Translations under genes and position numbers: made by a program
Notes under the pieces: model-generated
Seen by the model: the letters and a program-made list of their open reading frames with translations, nothing else
What the model was told of the DNA's origin: nothing
Databases searched by the model: none
Assembly (NCBI GenBank): GCA_016784965.1
Contig: JADHTQ010000010.1
Coordinates: 34,561 to 98,560, forward strand
Length of the DNA: 64,000 nucleotides
Direction of reading: 5' to 3'
DNA from: Bacteriovoracaceae bacterium
GTDB taxonomy: Bacteria > Bdellovibrionota > Bacteriovoracia > Bacteriovoracales > Bacteriovoracaceae
Shown: positions 1 through 9,569 of the stretch, piece by piece
Layout: every line of letters begins with the position of its first letter
How positions within the stretch are numbered: the first letter of the stretch is position 1

Positions 1-1
1 G

Positions 2-352
2 GCCTTAATTTTTGGTAAGTTTTACGATGCTGTATGGCTAGACCCTGCTATGGGATTAGTTGGCTCGGTCTTGATATTAAAGTGGGCCTATAATTTATGT
101 AAGGAAACGGGATGGGAATTATTAGATGGTCATGCCAAAACTATTGATCATGATGAGGTAAAAAAATCCCTAGAGCAAGATGGTACTCATGTTCATGATA
201 TCCATATCTGGAGAATAGCCCCCAGTGCCCATGCATGCGAGATATCTGTGGCAACAACTGCGCTTAAGGGATCAACTTATTATAAAAACAATTTAAATCA
301 AAAGTTTCAAATACATCATATAAACGTTGAAGAATGTTTGTACACACCATGA
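2..352 (+). CDS. Cation diffusion facilitator (DmeF-like), 3' end only
   Basis: The gene runs in from the left edge and only its last 116 codons are present. Reading the same frame upstream of the first ATG (position 50) continues the protein without a stop, so that ATG is internal. The visible part holds the end of the membrane domain (FYDAVWLDPAMGLVGS, then a hydrophobic helix) and the cytoplasmic C-terminal domain with HVHDIHIWRI, a motif typical of the CDF family, in which such domains bind metal and regulate transport. The His-rich stretch and the Cys near the end fit a Co/Ni/Zn exporter of the DmeF subgroup. That subgroup call is an inference; membership of the CDF family is fairly secure. 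A strong terminator follows directly. Confidence 0.8.
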   Translation, partial: ALIFGKFYDAVWLDPAMGLVGSVLILKWAYNLCKETGWELLDGHAKTIDHDEVKKSLEQDGTHVHDIHIWRIAPSAHACEISVATTALKGSTYYKNNLNQKFQIHHINVEECLYTP

Positions 353-358
353 TATAAA

Positions 359-389
359 AAAAGGCCCTATGTTTGAAGGGCCCTTTTTT
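359..389 (+). terminator. Rho-independent terminator, probably bidirectional
   Basis: A GGCCCT/AGGGCC stem with a short loop is flanked by an A run on the left and a T run on the right. It would end the CDF gene on the plus strand. With the A run read as T on the other strand, it would also end the convergent metalloprotease gene. Confidence 0.85.
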
Positions 390-439
390 AAAGTTAAACT
401 ATGAGAGAACCTAAGTAGGATGTTACGGCATACAAGCTA

Positions 440-3400
440 CTAGATTGCAGGTAAAATGGGGAGAACCTGCTCATATCGCTTAACTAAAACCTCAAGTTTT
501 TCGTCCAGGAAATTCTTTAAGATCTCCAATTTCATGTCATAAACAATTTTTACTTCAATCGGTGCATCATCAGGAACTTGACCTAAGTTTTCTACGACAG
601 AAATTAATTCGGCCAGACCTTCAATGCCAAGCTGTTGAGCTACAAATGTCTTTTTACCTATTTCTTCTCCCAGCATTCCGATTAAATCAGCTTCAGTAAA
701 CAGGTTGCCAGCAGCGTTAAGCGATAGAAGCTGTTTTAATAAACCAACATCGACAGTGGCAGCAATTCTTTGTTCGTCTGTGAAATCTTCAGGCAAAGAT
801 CTATCTTTAAGGATTTTCTTTAGTAGTTCTTTATCCATAGTCTTTAAAAGATTTAAATAATGAACAGAATTTATCATTTCATAGGCGACACTGTTTTCAT
901 CAATAGAGCCATAGACGTATTCTCCAATGTTGTGCTTGGAAATATCTTCGTTAGCTATCCCATCGGCGATGTCTCTTTTTAAGACACCCATGAAATTTAC
1001 AAATTCTCTTGATACATTCTCATACGTACTATCATCGGTTTTGGCGTACTTATTTGCCATGTATAAAACTGCCTTAACCAGTGGCGTGGATCCATTGTAA
1101 GAAAGTCCAAAATATTTTTTAATCCATCCGACGTACTGAACAGGTATTTGTTCATCAACAGTAATTGAATAGTTTGCAAGAAACTGACTGCCATCTTTTT
1201 TAGTAAAGGGGATGGGGTTAGACAATTTACTGCCCATAGTAACGTGGCTGATGTAATTAAATAACTGTTGTTTGACTTCTGTGATTTCAGCAAAGCTACC
1301 CATAATAGCTTCAGTACTATTACTTGATTGGCGTGTGGTTAGTGTTCGCATAGCAAGTAATTTATCAACCCAGGTGCCTAGTACTGCTCGATCTTGAATA
1401 TACTTAAATCTTGGGTTTGTATCTTTAAAGCCTCGTAAGAATTTACCTGTTTCACCCAAAACATACAGGCCTGGAGCATCCGGTTTTCTAGGATCTATTT
1501 TTGCAAGTTCTGCTTTTACTGCAGGATCAAAACAGCTCGTGGGTACATAATCTATTTCATACTTAACATCATTGTAGATTGTCTGTAGTGGTCTAAATTC
1601 TTTAATCGATGGTGGCGTAGGTCCTGCATCTGGCGCAGGGATTTCAGCTACGGCACAGATGTGATCTGGCATTTTAAGAACATCTATAAAAAATTGACCA
1701 GCAAGTTTGGCCGAATCTCTTCTATCATTGATCATGGTACAAAGATCTGGGTATTGGGCCATATCTGCAGGCCCACAACCTTGCTCCATCAACTCTTGAC
1801 CAAACATAGAAGCAAAGGTCTCAAAGTCTTCAAAAATCATTCTTAGAGATTTGAAATTTCTATAAATCCGACTAGCGTAAGAACCGATATGCATGGCACT
1901 GAATTCATTTCGACCATTTCTGAAGTTTCGGTATTTATAGGCATTTTCATATTGTTTGATGGCATACTGTGTGATTTCTACCAATGTTGTCCCTTCATCA
2001 AAAGGATTACATTTAGCACTTAGACCAGCATTTCCATCAGTACAAAAGTCATATGGCTTCATTTTAAAATTACTGTCTTGTTCTAAGTCAGTTAGAGTCG
2101 TATCTATTTTTTTGTATCCTCCACTTATGGCTTCAACTTCCCTGGCGTAAGCAAAGCGAAGAGCGGCAATATCATATTTACCAAGAACAGTTAACTCATT
2201 AAGCTCTGAAAAAGAGTAATCCATTATCGAACTATAGGCCGGAGCTGCGTGAAGACCAAGTGCATGAGCTTCTGCTTCAGAGTAGAAGTTTTTCTTATCT
2301 GTAGAGCCTGTGAAGTTATGTCTTAGACCTAAGTTGTGACCTAGCTCATGGGTTAGTGTTGCAGAGTAAGTATATGGAGTTATTAAATCGATTGCTGCTT
2401 TTTGCTGCTCATCGGTTAAAGTGGCCCAACGCTTAAATGTTCCATCACTATTTAACACTCCAGGTATGTCTCTAGTTCCAGGAATGTAGGCCTTACCGAA
2501 GTTATTGGTAATACTAAATGCTTCTGTAGTTAAAATGTTATGTTTTGCATATTGCAACAATTCCTTGTCATGTTTTGAAATTAAATCCTCATCGAGCTCG
2601 TCATGACTATGGTTATGGTCAGGACTTATGTATGTATGTAATTGCTCGTTTGTTTTGTGAACTGCCTCTTCAAACCTTTGCTCAACATTATCAAGCTCTT
2701 CTAATGAAGGTCTCTCTCCAATAGTAAGGTTTGCAAGGTGAGCAGCATTGCCAGCGGCTCCTGTATATGATGCGGCTTCTGCTGTGGTTGGTATAACTAC
2801 TGCGTTTGCATCTGCTGCAGCTGCGGTAGCTGCAGCTGCCTCTGCTGCGGCTGTTGCCGCGGCGCTTGCTTCTGCCGCTGCCTGCGCTTGTGCAACTGCT
2901 GCTGCTTGCGCCTCTGCTGTTGCTTGTGCCTGTGCTGTAGCTGCTGCTTCTGCCTCTGCTGCAGCCTGTGCTTCTGCTGCGATAGCTGCAGCCTGTTGTG
3001 CCGCTGCTTCTGCTGCATCTGCTGCCTGTTGTGCAGCTGCGATGGCGGCTGCATTTGCGGCGGCGGCTTCCTCTGCTGCGGCGGCTGCCGCGGTACTTGC
3101 AGCTGCTGCTGCCTGTGCTTCTGCGGCTGCGGCAGCATCGGCTTCTGCGGCTGCGGCTGCGGCTTCTGCGGCTGCTGCGGCTGCGTCTTCTGCCTGTTGT
3201 GCAGCTGCGATAGAGGCTGCATTGGCTTGGGCGGCAGCAAGTGCAGCTTCTTCATTTGCAGCGGCGGTAGCTGCTGCTTGTGCTGCTTGTGCTGCGGCTG
3301 TGGCATTGGCGGCTTCTGCTGCATTTGCAGCTTCAGATGCTTGTGCTTCTGCGGCGATAGCTGCTGCATTTGCCTCTTGTGCGGCAGAAGCTTCTGCCTC

Positions 3401-6400
3401 TGCGGTGGCGGCTGTTGCGGCAGCTTCTTCGGCTTCTAGGGCAGCTGCTGCGGCAGCTTCTGCTGCTTGTGCTGCTTCTGCCTCTGCTTCTATGGCCGCT
3501 GCGATTATAGCTTGCCTGTCGGCTTCCTTTTTCTTGTCAACACTTAAGTCAACCATATTTTCCCAAACTCTTCGGGTCATACTGATCAAGCTACCGGAGT
3601 ACATGTTGACATGCGCTTGTACGATTTCACCGGTTCTGGGATTTGTAACAGATGGGCCATAGCCCAATAAACCACTATGGGATGGATCATCGAGTAAAAC
3701 AATCATGTTGTTTGTTAGGTCACCAGGGTTTTTGCCAGCGGGTTCTTTTAGTTCAAGTCTTAGATTAGTGTTGGCCCTTGCGAGCGAATCATTGATTTCG
3801 TTGAATACCCTGTAAGTAGCTTCTTTAAGTAACTTATTTTTTGCTTTGTTAAAGGTGTCACTTAAGTAGTATACAATCTTACCATTTTTGGGGTTCCAGC
3901 GATTAAGAAAGAATTTTACATCAGTTCTGCTGGGATCATAGTTGATACCTAGTTTTTCTTTTTGATTTTTGAAAAAACCAAAATCATCATGTTCTGTCAC
4001 AGGGTAATCTACAGTCTCGTAATTGGGTGATATAACATCATTTAACCTTACAAGAGAGTAAGAGTATTGCATTTTAAAACTACCCTCTTCAAGGTCGTTA
4101 AACTGACCTTCGGTGTAGCCATGTATAAAGCCATCTAGACTCACACTGTAGGTCTTTTCAATTTGGATATTAATCATACCCTTTTTAATAGTGTATCCAA
4201 CCACTTTAGTGTTGCGATGAGATATACCTGGACCTGAGATATTATAAAATTCAATTTCATTGAGTTCATGAATTTGAAGCCTTTCAACTTGAGGAATAAA
4301 GTATCTTTTTTGCGACCATGATATTTCTCTATCTTCTTGATCGCCATTAACACACTCTTGGTTTCGATCCTCTTTACACTTATAATCTACATATCTTCCA
4401 GGGATTGTTAAGATAGGTTGAATATTAATATTGTTATCTTGAAACCGTTCATCTTCATCAAGAGCATAAACATCAATTCCATCCTTTGATGGCCTAATCT
4501 TTACGATTTTTTCCTGACCTTGAAAGAATTGATAAGCAGAGCTTAAAAATCTAGGAGCACCCAATGTAGATGGTACGTAGAGGTATTCGGCTTCAAAGTC
4601 ATAATCATTATTTAGTGCTGTTAGCTCTTCATCTACAAACTTGATGTGCTGACCAATTCTGTAAGTTTTAAGCTCAGAGTGAACGCTTATTTTAAGCAGT
4701 TTACTATCTCTGCTATCAACAGCAGTATCCATATCGGTATAGATCTGTTCAACACTATCAATAATTGTCATTTTAAGGCCTACAAATTTAACCCCTAGGT
4801 TATACTCTGGTCTAAAAACACAATCTTCATCTAGATCCATTTGCATTTTTTCTTTCATAGAAGCTGAGCAATTAAAAATTCTTGGATCTTTTGGTACTTT
4901 GGTAAGTGCTGCAAGCTCTAAGTCACTGAGATCAGCTTTTTTAACTGCACGAAATACCACCATTTGGTTACCAATAAGCTTAGTGTAAAGAAATTCAGAG
5001 TCAGCCAGATCTCTTAATGCATAGTGGTTAGTAAATAATTCTTTAAATTTTGCCATCTTCCAAAGTTGATTGTGAACTCTGCCTTTGGCAAAGATGTATT
5101 CAGAGTAAAACTTGTAATCAATATTTGGATCAGTAAAAGCACGATCAACAAATAGAAGGTTTTGTCCAATTTGATATTCATGAATCATAGACTTAACATT
5201 TATCTGCAAAAATGTACTGGCCTTTTTGTAAGCATCTTCAGCAAGCTTGAAAGAAATTTTTTCGTCATCTTCATCAACATTCATTTTCAACTGAACGTGT
5301 CTAACATCCAAGGCAAATTCTGGTCTAAATACACAGTTGCCATTGCTTAAAAGCTCAAGTTCTAATGCCTCTTGTTCACTACAAGGAAAAATCCTAGGAT
5401 CTGCTGGTTGGTAGTTTAAGGCCATACTTTCAATTGGAGTAAGCTCACTACTTTTTACCGCCTTTAAAAAGTAAAGTTTATCACCATACACTTTAATTCG
5501 GGCATAATCGTCATCTTTAAAAGATAGCATTAGATAATAGTTATTGGGGAAAATTGTTTTTAACTTAGCTATTGACCAAAGTTCGTTATTTAATTTTGCT
5601 TTATCAAATACATACTCTGAATAGTAGTTGTAATCATGTTTTGGATCATTTAGTACATCATCTATAAAGAAAATATCTTCGCTAATTTTATCTTTTTTAA
5701 CAAGTGATGTGGTATTAATTTTAAGCAACTGACTAGTTTTTCTATCGGCATTTTCATCTAATTCGATTGCTGCTAATTGCTGTCCATGATCGTTTTGTGA
5801 CTTAATTCCTACATGGGTTACAGGTAAAGAATATTCTGGCTTAAAAATACAACCTTCAGTTTCTGAAAGTCCCACTAATCTTCTTTCATGATCGCTACAG
5901 GCAAAAAACCTTGGATCAGAATGTGATTTTTGTGAGGCGATATTTTCTAAGTAGGTAAGTGTTTCTAGGGCAACAGGTTTTAAAACATATATTTTATCTC
6001 CAAAGATTTTGGTTCTGATTAAATCTTGGTCTTCTAGGGTGTTGTTTAATACTAAGGAGTTAGAGAATACTTTCTTAAAAGAAGCTGCTGTCCAAAGTTT
6101 ATTGTTGATTTTAGCTTTACTAAAAACTGTCTTGTTAAATTCATCGTCCATTCCAGGAAGTCCACCCAGGGATCTACCTGCTGCTAAAGCAGTAATTTTT
6201 ACGTGAGTTGCTTCAAACTTATCTTTTGTCTTATAAAGGATAGTTCTGGTTTTTTCTCCCATGTCATTTTTATCATTTTCTAAGATCCCATAACTTTCAA
6301 CTTTGTATTGAAAGATGGGGACTTGGGTAGTTTGCTCATTATTCATGGCCTTCATGTGACTTGAAAAATTGTGGCTTGCAACATTTACTGATGCTACAAG

Positions 6401-6766
6401 ATACTCCTTGGTTAACTTCATAGTAACTTCGAAGCGCTCCCCAGCTCTTCTTGACTCAAGCTTTAGATCTTTGAAGTAGGGTGCTAAAGCTTTAGGACCA
6501 GAAATGAATTTCACTGCGCGGAATTCATTTTCATTCAGTGCAATAATATCACTGCCTTCAGCTTCTTTTAACATTGACACTCCATCTCCAACTGATTCCA
6601 AAATAATTTTTTGGTCAAAAGTGGACATGTCATGAACATTGTTTTGGATATCTTCAGAAACCTTTTCAGGAATTTCTTTGGCACATCCCACAAGTAGCAA
6701 TGCTCCCAAAACAACTAAGTTTAGAAACATTTTAAAGTTCATGTTCTTTGGTGCTAAATAATTCAT
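440..6766 (-). CDS. Giant zinc-dependent metalloprotease lipoprotein with internal repeats and Ala-rich tract
   Basis: The protein is 2108 residues long. I start it at the ATG at 6766 because AGGGGAG lies just upstream; the longer frame begins with a GTG that lacks this. The N-terminus is a lipoprotein signal with lipobox LLVGC, so it is probably anchored in a membrane and faces the periplasm or the outside. Residues about 213-740 hold three tandem units of about 172 residues. The protease part has HELGHNLGLRHNF at residues 1473-1485, the HExxHxxGxxH zinc site, followed by the Met-turn-like SSIMDYSF. This resembles the large bacterial metzincin-like proteases annotated as zinc-dependent metalloprotease. 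A roughly 235-residue Ala/Glu/Gln-rich stretch interrupts it upstream of the zinc site. It follows the barrel-like gene closely, probably as an operon. Protease activity is well supported; substrate and location are inferred. Confidence 0.85.
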   Translation of the reverse strand: MNYLAPKNMNFKMFLNLVVLGALLLVGCAKEIPEKVSEDIQNNVHDMSTFDQKIILESVGDGVSMLKEAEGSDIIALNENEFRAVKFISGPKALAPYFKDLKLESRRAGERFEVTMKLTKEYLVASVNVASHNFSSHMKAMNNEQTTQVPIFQYKVESYGILENDKNDMGEKTRTILYKTKDKFEATHVKITALAAGRSLGGLPGMDDEFNKTVFSKAKINNKLWTAASFKKVFSNSLVLNNTLEDQDLIRTKIFGDKIYVLKPVALETLTYLENIASQKSHSDPRFFACSDHERRLVGLSETEGCIFKPEYSLPVTHVGIKSQNDHGQQLAAIELDENADRKTSQLLKINTTSLVKKDKISEDIFFIDDVLNDPKHDYNYYSEYVFDKAKLNNELWSIAKLKTIFPNNYYLMLSFKDDDYARIKVYGDKLYFLKAVKSSELTPIESMALNYQPADPRIFPCSEQEALELELLSNGNCVFRPEFALDVRHVQLKMNVDEDDEKISFKLAEDAYKKASTFLQINVKSMIHEYQIGQNLLFVDRAFTDPNIDYKFYSEYIFAKGRVHNQLWKMAKFKELFTNHYALRDLADSEFLYTKLIGNQMVVFRAVKKADLSDLELAALTKVPKDPRIFNCSASMKEKMQMDLDEDCVFRPEYNLGVKFVGLKMTIIDSVEQIYTDMDTAVDSRDSKLLKISVHSELKTYRIGQHIKFVDEELTALNNDYDFEAEYLYVPSTLGAPRFLSSAYQFFQGQEKIVKIRPSKDGIDVYALDEDERFQDNNINIQPILTIPGRYVDYKCKEDRNQECVNGDQEDREISWSQKRYFIPQVERLQIHELNEIEFYNISGPGISHRNTKVVGYTIKKGMINIQIEKTYSVSLDGFIHGYTEGQFNDLEEGSFKMQYSYSLVRLNDVISPNYETVDYPVTEHDDFGFFKNQKEKLGINYDPSRTDVKFFLNRWNPKNGKIVYYLSDTFNKAKNKLLKEATYRVFNEINDSLARANTNLRLELKEPAGKNPGDLTNNMIVLLDDPSHSGLLGYGPSVTNPRTGEIVQAHVNMYSGSLISMTRRVWENMVDLSVDKKKEADRQAIIAAAIEAEAEAAQAAEAAAAAALEAEEAAATAATAEAEASAAQEANAAAIAAEAQASEAANAAEAANATAAAQAAQAAATAAANEEAALAAAQANAASIAAAQQAEDAAAAAAEAAAAAAEADAAAAAEAQAAAAASTAAAAAAEEAAAANAAAIAAAQQAADAAEAAAQQAAAIAAEAQAAAEAEAAATAQAQATAEAQAAAVAQAQAAAEASAAATAAAEAAAATAAAADANAVVIPTTAEAASYTGAAGNAAHLANLTIGERPSLEELDNVEQRFEEAVHKTNEQLHTYISPDHNHSHDELDEDLISKHDKELLQYAKHNILTTEAFSITNNFGKAYIPGTRDIPGVLNSDGTFKRWATLTDEQQKAAIDLITPYTYSATLTHELGHNLGLRHNFTGSTDKKNFYSEAEAHALGLHAAPAYSSIMDYSFSELNELTVLGKYDIAALRFAYAREVEAISGGYKKIDTTLTDLEQDSNFKMKPYDFCTDGNAGLSAKCNPFDEGTTLVEITQYAIKQYENAYKYRNFRNGRNEFSAMHIGSYASRIYRNFKSLRMIFEDFETFASMFGQELMEQGCGPADMAQYPDLCTMINDRRDSAKLAGQFFIDVLKMPDHICAVAEIPAPDAGPTPPSIKEFRPLQTIYNDVKYEIDYVPTSCFDPAVKAELAKIDPRKPDAPGLYVLGETGKFLRGFKDTNPRFKYIQDRAVLGTWVDKLLAMRTLTTRQSSNSTEAIMGSFAEITEVKQQLFNYISHVTMGSKLSNPIPFTKKDGSQFLANYSITVDEQIPVQYVGWIKKYFGLSYNGSTPLVKAVLYMANKYAKTDDSTYENVSREFVNFMGVLKRDIADGIANEDISKHNIGEYVYGSIDENSVAYEMINSVHYLNLLKTMDKELLKKILKDRSLPEDFTDEQRIAATVDVGLLKQLLSLNAAGNLFTEADLIGMLGEEIGKKTFVAQQLGIEGLAELISVVENLGQVPDDAPIEVKIVYDMKLEILKNFLDEKLEVLVKRYEQVLPILPAI
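2800..3515 (-). repeat. Alanine-rich low-complexity tract inside the metalloprotease
   Basis: About 235 codons (residues roughly 1085-1322) are mostly Ala with scattered Glu, Gln, Asn, Ser and Thr. All four Ala codons are mixed, so this is not a simple triplet microsatellite. The composition favours one very long helix. The tract lies between the N-terminal half of the catalytic region and the zinc site, so it is an insertion or spacer and not a terminal tail. Confidence 0.85.
4546..6130 (-). repeat. Three tandem ~172-residue repeats in the metalloprotease N-terminal half
   Basis: The units begin near residues 213, 387 and 558 with FSKAKINNKLW, FDKAKLNNELW and FAKGRVHNQLW. Each later carries DPR(F/I)F.CS and, after a variable stretch, C(I/V)F(K/R)PE. 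The two conserved Cys per unit could form a disulfide. The units have diverged at DNA level, so the duplication is old. Their fold and role are unknown to me. Confidence 0.8.
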
Positions 6767-6795
6767 GCTCGTATCTCCCCTTAATATAATAAACA

Positions 6796-7638
6796 TCACA
6801 AAGCATAACTAAGTGATAAATAAACTGTAGATGTTCTTGGATTAATAAATTTTACTGCGGATTCTACTCCATCAGAGGCCAGCGCTGATCCAGAGTTATA
6901 GTGACCAAGTGCCATGCCAAATGCGTCAGTAACATCGTAGGATATTGACTGATCAAATGAGAAACCATCTTTTGAGTCTCCTGAAAAAGTCCAAGACCGA
7001 GAGTAAATATTATCAAGTGAAATCGAGAATTTTTTTAAAAAACTGTAGCTAATTATGAGTCGATTGCCAAAGGTGAATTGGTCATTCGACGCCCCAGACA
7101 ATGCTACTTCATATCTATAAAATGCGACTTTCCCATAAGGCCTGTAAGTGATAGAAAGACCTGGAGTAATAAACTTTGTCATATCAAAAGTAAAGGTGGG
7201 CGCGATAGTTATCTTGCTTAGCATTTTTTTGTTATCCCTAGAGTTTTCGCTAAGAGGTATAATCGCTGCAGCCAAGCCACTAAAGGTTATGAAGTCGGCA
7301 AATTTTGTAAAAACCTTTGCAATACTTAATGAAGCGTCATTAAGCGTTAATTTTTTTTCTCCCATGAGGTTTTTTGACACGGCCATATATAAGCCAAGCT
7401 TGGCATCGATGGGTAATTTGTATTTATATGAAAGCTCAAAGTCATTACTGAGACTGTGATCCACGTCTGTGACCTTGTGTAGGCTAGAACCTAGGGTACT
7501 AATTAATAGAAGTGAAAACCTTTTTTCCTCTTCTTCTTTTACGGTTGTAGTGGTTGCTTTTGCGTTTTGGATATTGTTGAGATTTAAAATGATTGCCGAA
7601 AAAATAGTTATTAAGGTAATTGTAAAAACTTTATTCAT
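6796..7638 (-). CDS. Exported barrel-like protein of unknown family
   Basis: This is a 280-residue protein with a signal peptide (hydrophobic run in residues 4-20, likely cut after AKA near residue 28). AGAGGA precedes the ATG at the right spacing. The mature part has many short alternating polar/aromatic stretches, such as SITYRPYGKVAFYRYEVALS, and ends in YLSLSYAL. This is the pattern of an outer-membrane beta barrel, although the last residue is not aromatic. It lies 29 bases upstream of the metalloprotease start and is probably co-transcribed, so it may help that protein reach or sit in the outer membrane; that link is inferred from position only. I recognise no named family. Confidence 0.65.
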   Translation of the reverse strand: MNKVFTITLITIFSAIILNLNNIQNAKATTTTVKEEEEKRFSLLLISTLGSSLHKVTDVDHSLSNDFELSYKYKLPIDAKLGLYMAVSKNLMGEKKLTLNDASLSIAKVFTKFADFITFSGLAAAIIPLSENSRDNKKMLSKITIAPTFTFDMTKFITPGLSITYRPYGKVAFYRYEVALSGASNDQFTFGNRLIISYSFLKKFSISLDNIYSRSWTFSGDSKDGFSFDQSISYDVTDAFGMALGHYNSGSALASDGVESAVKFINPRTSTVYLSLSYAL

Positions 7639-7928
7639 CTCATTCCTCTTGTTAAGACCATTTGGAACGTACTCCCCACATGAAGGTGTGCAAACGATGT
7701 GCCGTTATTTTACTACGCTTTTAGAGGCATAATGGCACTATAGGCTGAAAATTTTACAGGGAGTCAAACACGACGCGGGACGCAATGCACCGGCATTAGT
7801 GGCCTTTTGCCCGACTGCCTGCGTCATATTTTTTTTTAAAAAAAATAATGCCTAATGCATATTTGTTGTGATAGTTAGGTTGATTTTAATCAAGAGGCCA
7901 ATTGATTCTCTTTTGAAGGAGAGTATAA
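7639..7928. other. Divergent intergenic region with a structured element
   Basis: This stretch of about 290 bases has no gene. It separates the minus-strand barrel/protease pair from the plus-strand transporter operon. At 7772-7825 GACGCGGG can pair with CCTGCGTC (one G-T pair) around an inner hairpin AATGC-ACCG-GCATT at 7784-7797, and a run of nine T follows at 7829-7837. On the plus strand this could be the end of a short transcript or an attenuator. A CATAAT at 7729-7734 could be a -10 element for it, but I see no convincing -35. AAGGAG sits before the gene at 7929. Confidence 0.35.
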
Positions 7929-9554
7929 ATGTTAAGTCGCTACCCCTTATTAGCAGTCGTTACATTCGTAACGTTACTGTCAAGTGCTTCCTGGGCCTTT
8001 ATAACAAATCCTTATGATGAAATATACATAAGCACAATTCCCTTAAACTCTAAAGAATATAAAGTTTCATTAAAACCTTCACTCTTTAAAAATGGGCTCA
8101 AATCCATTGATGAATATCGGGAAGTGATTGAAGGTATTTTAAGTCCGGGGCAGCTTGTCAAATCTTATATTGGAAAAAAACGCGATGAGAAAAAAACGAG
8201 GCTTGTTAGTTTTTATGATACTGCTGGCAGCTGTATTTTAAAAAACAATGGCTTTTCGCTTCGTGATAGAAATGCCGTTGAGGTAGGAGAGCGTTGGGCC
8301 AGTATAAAGTACAGAAGTAAAGACATTGAGGAGTCTGGAGATCGAAGTGTTGATGATGCGCAAAAAAAAGGGATCCAAAAATTCGAAGAAGATTTGGTTG
8401 GTGTTGATAGTATTTACTCACATTCAAATAAGTTAAAAGTTGCCAAGGATATAAGCCTGGAGCATGAGGCATTAAAAATTTTTCCCTCACTTAGAAGGTC
8501 TGGCCTTTCTCCCTCTCACCGCTTAGTAAAGGTAGGTAATTATACAGCTCATGAATTTAATTATGTGTTGGGTGAGATACGAGTTGATACAAGGTATAAA
8601 AAAGGTGTTAAAAAAACAAAAAAATTCAAAAAATTATCACTGAGAAAGTTGGAGCTTACTTTGTGGTTTTTGCCAAATAAATCAGACCCAATAATTGCAG
8701 AAATTACTTGGAAGATCAAAGACGAATCGGGACAGTATAATAAGGAGACCTTGCGTAGTGCCAATAATCTCTTTAACAAACTAAAGGCCATGAAAAAGTG
8801 GGTGGATCCCAACCCCGAACCCAAAACACTTATGATTTATGCTCATTCTGCGGGTTTTTGCAGCTCAGCAGCAATGCGTGCTTCCAAAACTGATATCACC
8901 ATCTTAAGTTATTTAGAAAAATTAAAGATAAATAAACTGGGACATGCTCATGTGTCGGTTGAAGTTTTACTAAAGGGGGCCAGCAACGAAGAAATCCTTC
9001 TTCCTCTAAATTTTAGAGAAGCAAAAAATGTCAAAGGTACTGTTCCTATTTGGCCAGTTAAAATAAATGGCACTTGGTATTTTTCAATACAAGTTAAGGG
9101 AAAAAATCGATTTACGTATGAATATGATGTTTTTCGCTACCTCGATTGGAGAGTCGGATTGGACCTGGATGGATTTCCAAATCCTACTGTAGGACAATTT
9201 GAAAATGTTCGGGTGAAATATAAATTTACCAATACAAGTGTTCATAAAATTAATAACTACAGATTACAAGTGAGAGTACCAGATGGGTACGCCATCAGCA
9301 GGGTTGTCGGCGTTGCTCCAAAAAAGTTAAGAAAAGTAGACCTAGATAGATTTGTTCTAGTCAAAGGTGGGATAGATGTAGGTTACGCACAAAATGAGGC
9401 CAAAGATGACACCCAGGCCTTTAGCTTATCTACTGGTAAGTATGCCGGAGTTACTTTTTATATGAAGCCTGCAAAGCGGGGATATTTAATTTTTATTGTA
9501 GGACTGCTCCTTTGCCTTGGCTGGCTAATTTTCTATCGAGATATCTTAAAATAA
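7929..9554 (+). CDS. Exported, C-terminally anchored protein with CYTH/triphosphate-tunnel-like region
   Basis: The protein is 541 residues long with a signal peptide at residues 1-24 and one C-terminal membrane helix (GYLIFIVGLLLCLGWLIFY), preceded by AAGGAG. Residues about 90-125 read SFYDTAGSCILKNNGFSLRD, then WASIKYRS. This resembles the conserved strand pair of CYTH/triphosphate tunnel enzymes, which have FYDTxxxxLxxxGxxLRxR followed by a Lys strand. The usual N-terminal ExExK motif is not obvious, so enzyme activity is doubtful. The second half resembles a beta-sandwich domain. It is the first gene of a four-gene plus-strand set with spacings of 15, -4 and 25 bases. The family assignment is tentative. 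Confidence 0.55.
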   Translation: MLSRYPLLAVVTFVTLLSSASWAFITNPYDEIYISTIPLNSKEYKVSLKPSLFKNGLKSIDEYREVIEGILSPGQLVKSYIGKKRDEKKTRLVSFYDTAGSCILKNNGFSLRDRNAVEVGERWASIKYRSKDIEESGDRSVDDAQKKGIQKFEEDLVGVDSIYSHSNKLKVAKDISLEHEALKIFPSLRRSGLSPSHRLVKVGNYTAHEFNYVLGEIRVDTRYKKGVKKTKKFKKLSLRKLELTLWFLPNKSDPIIAEITWKIKDESGQYNKETLRSANNLFNKLKAMKKWVDPNPEPKTLMIYAHSAGFCSSAAMRASKTDITILSYLEKLKINKLGHAHVSVEVLLKGASNEEILLPLNFREAKNVKGTVPIWPVKINGTWYFSIQVKGKNRFTYEYDVFRYLDWRVGLDLDGFPNPTVGQFENVRVKYKFTNTSVHKINNYRLQVRVPDGYAISRVVGVAPKKLRKVDLDRFVLVKGGIDVGYAQNEAKDDTQAFSLSTGKYAGVTFYMKPAKRGYLIFIVGLLLCLGWLIFYRDILK

Positions 9555-9569
9555 AACCTGGAGTTTTAT

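Noticed and set aside
2748..3662. Open frames on the opposite strand of the alanine tract (304 and 183 residues, Ala/Ser/Cys rich)
   Set aside because: They mirror the GCN-rich codons of the real gene. They have no ribosome site and an unnatural composition.
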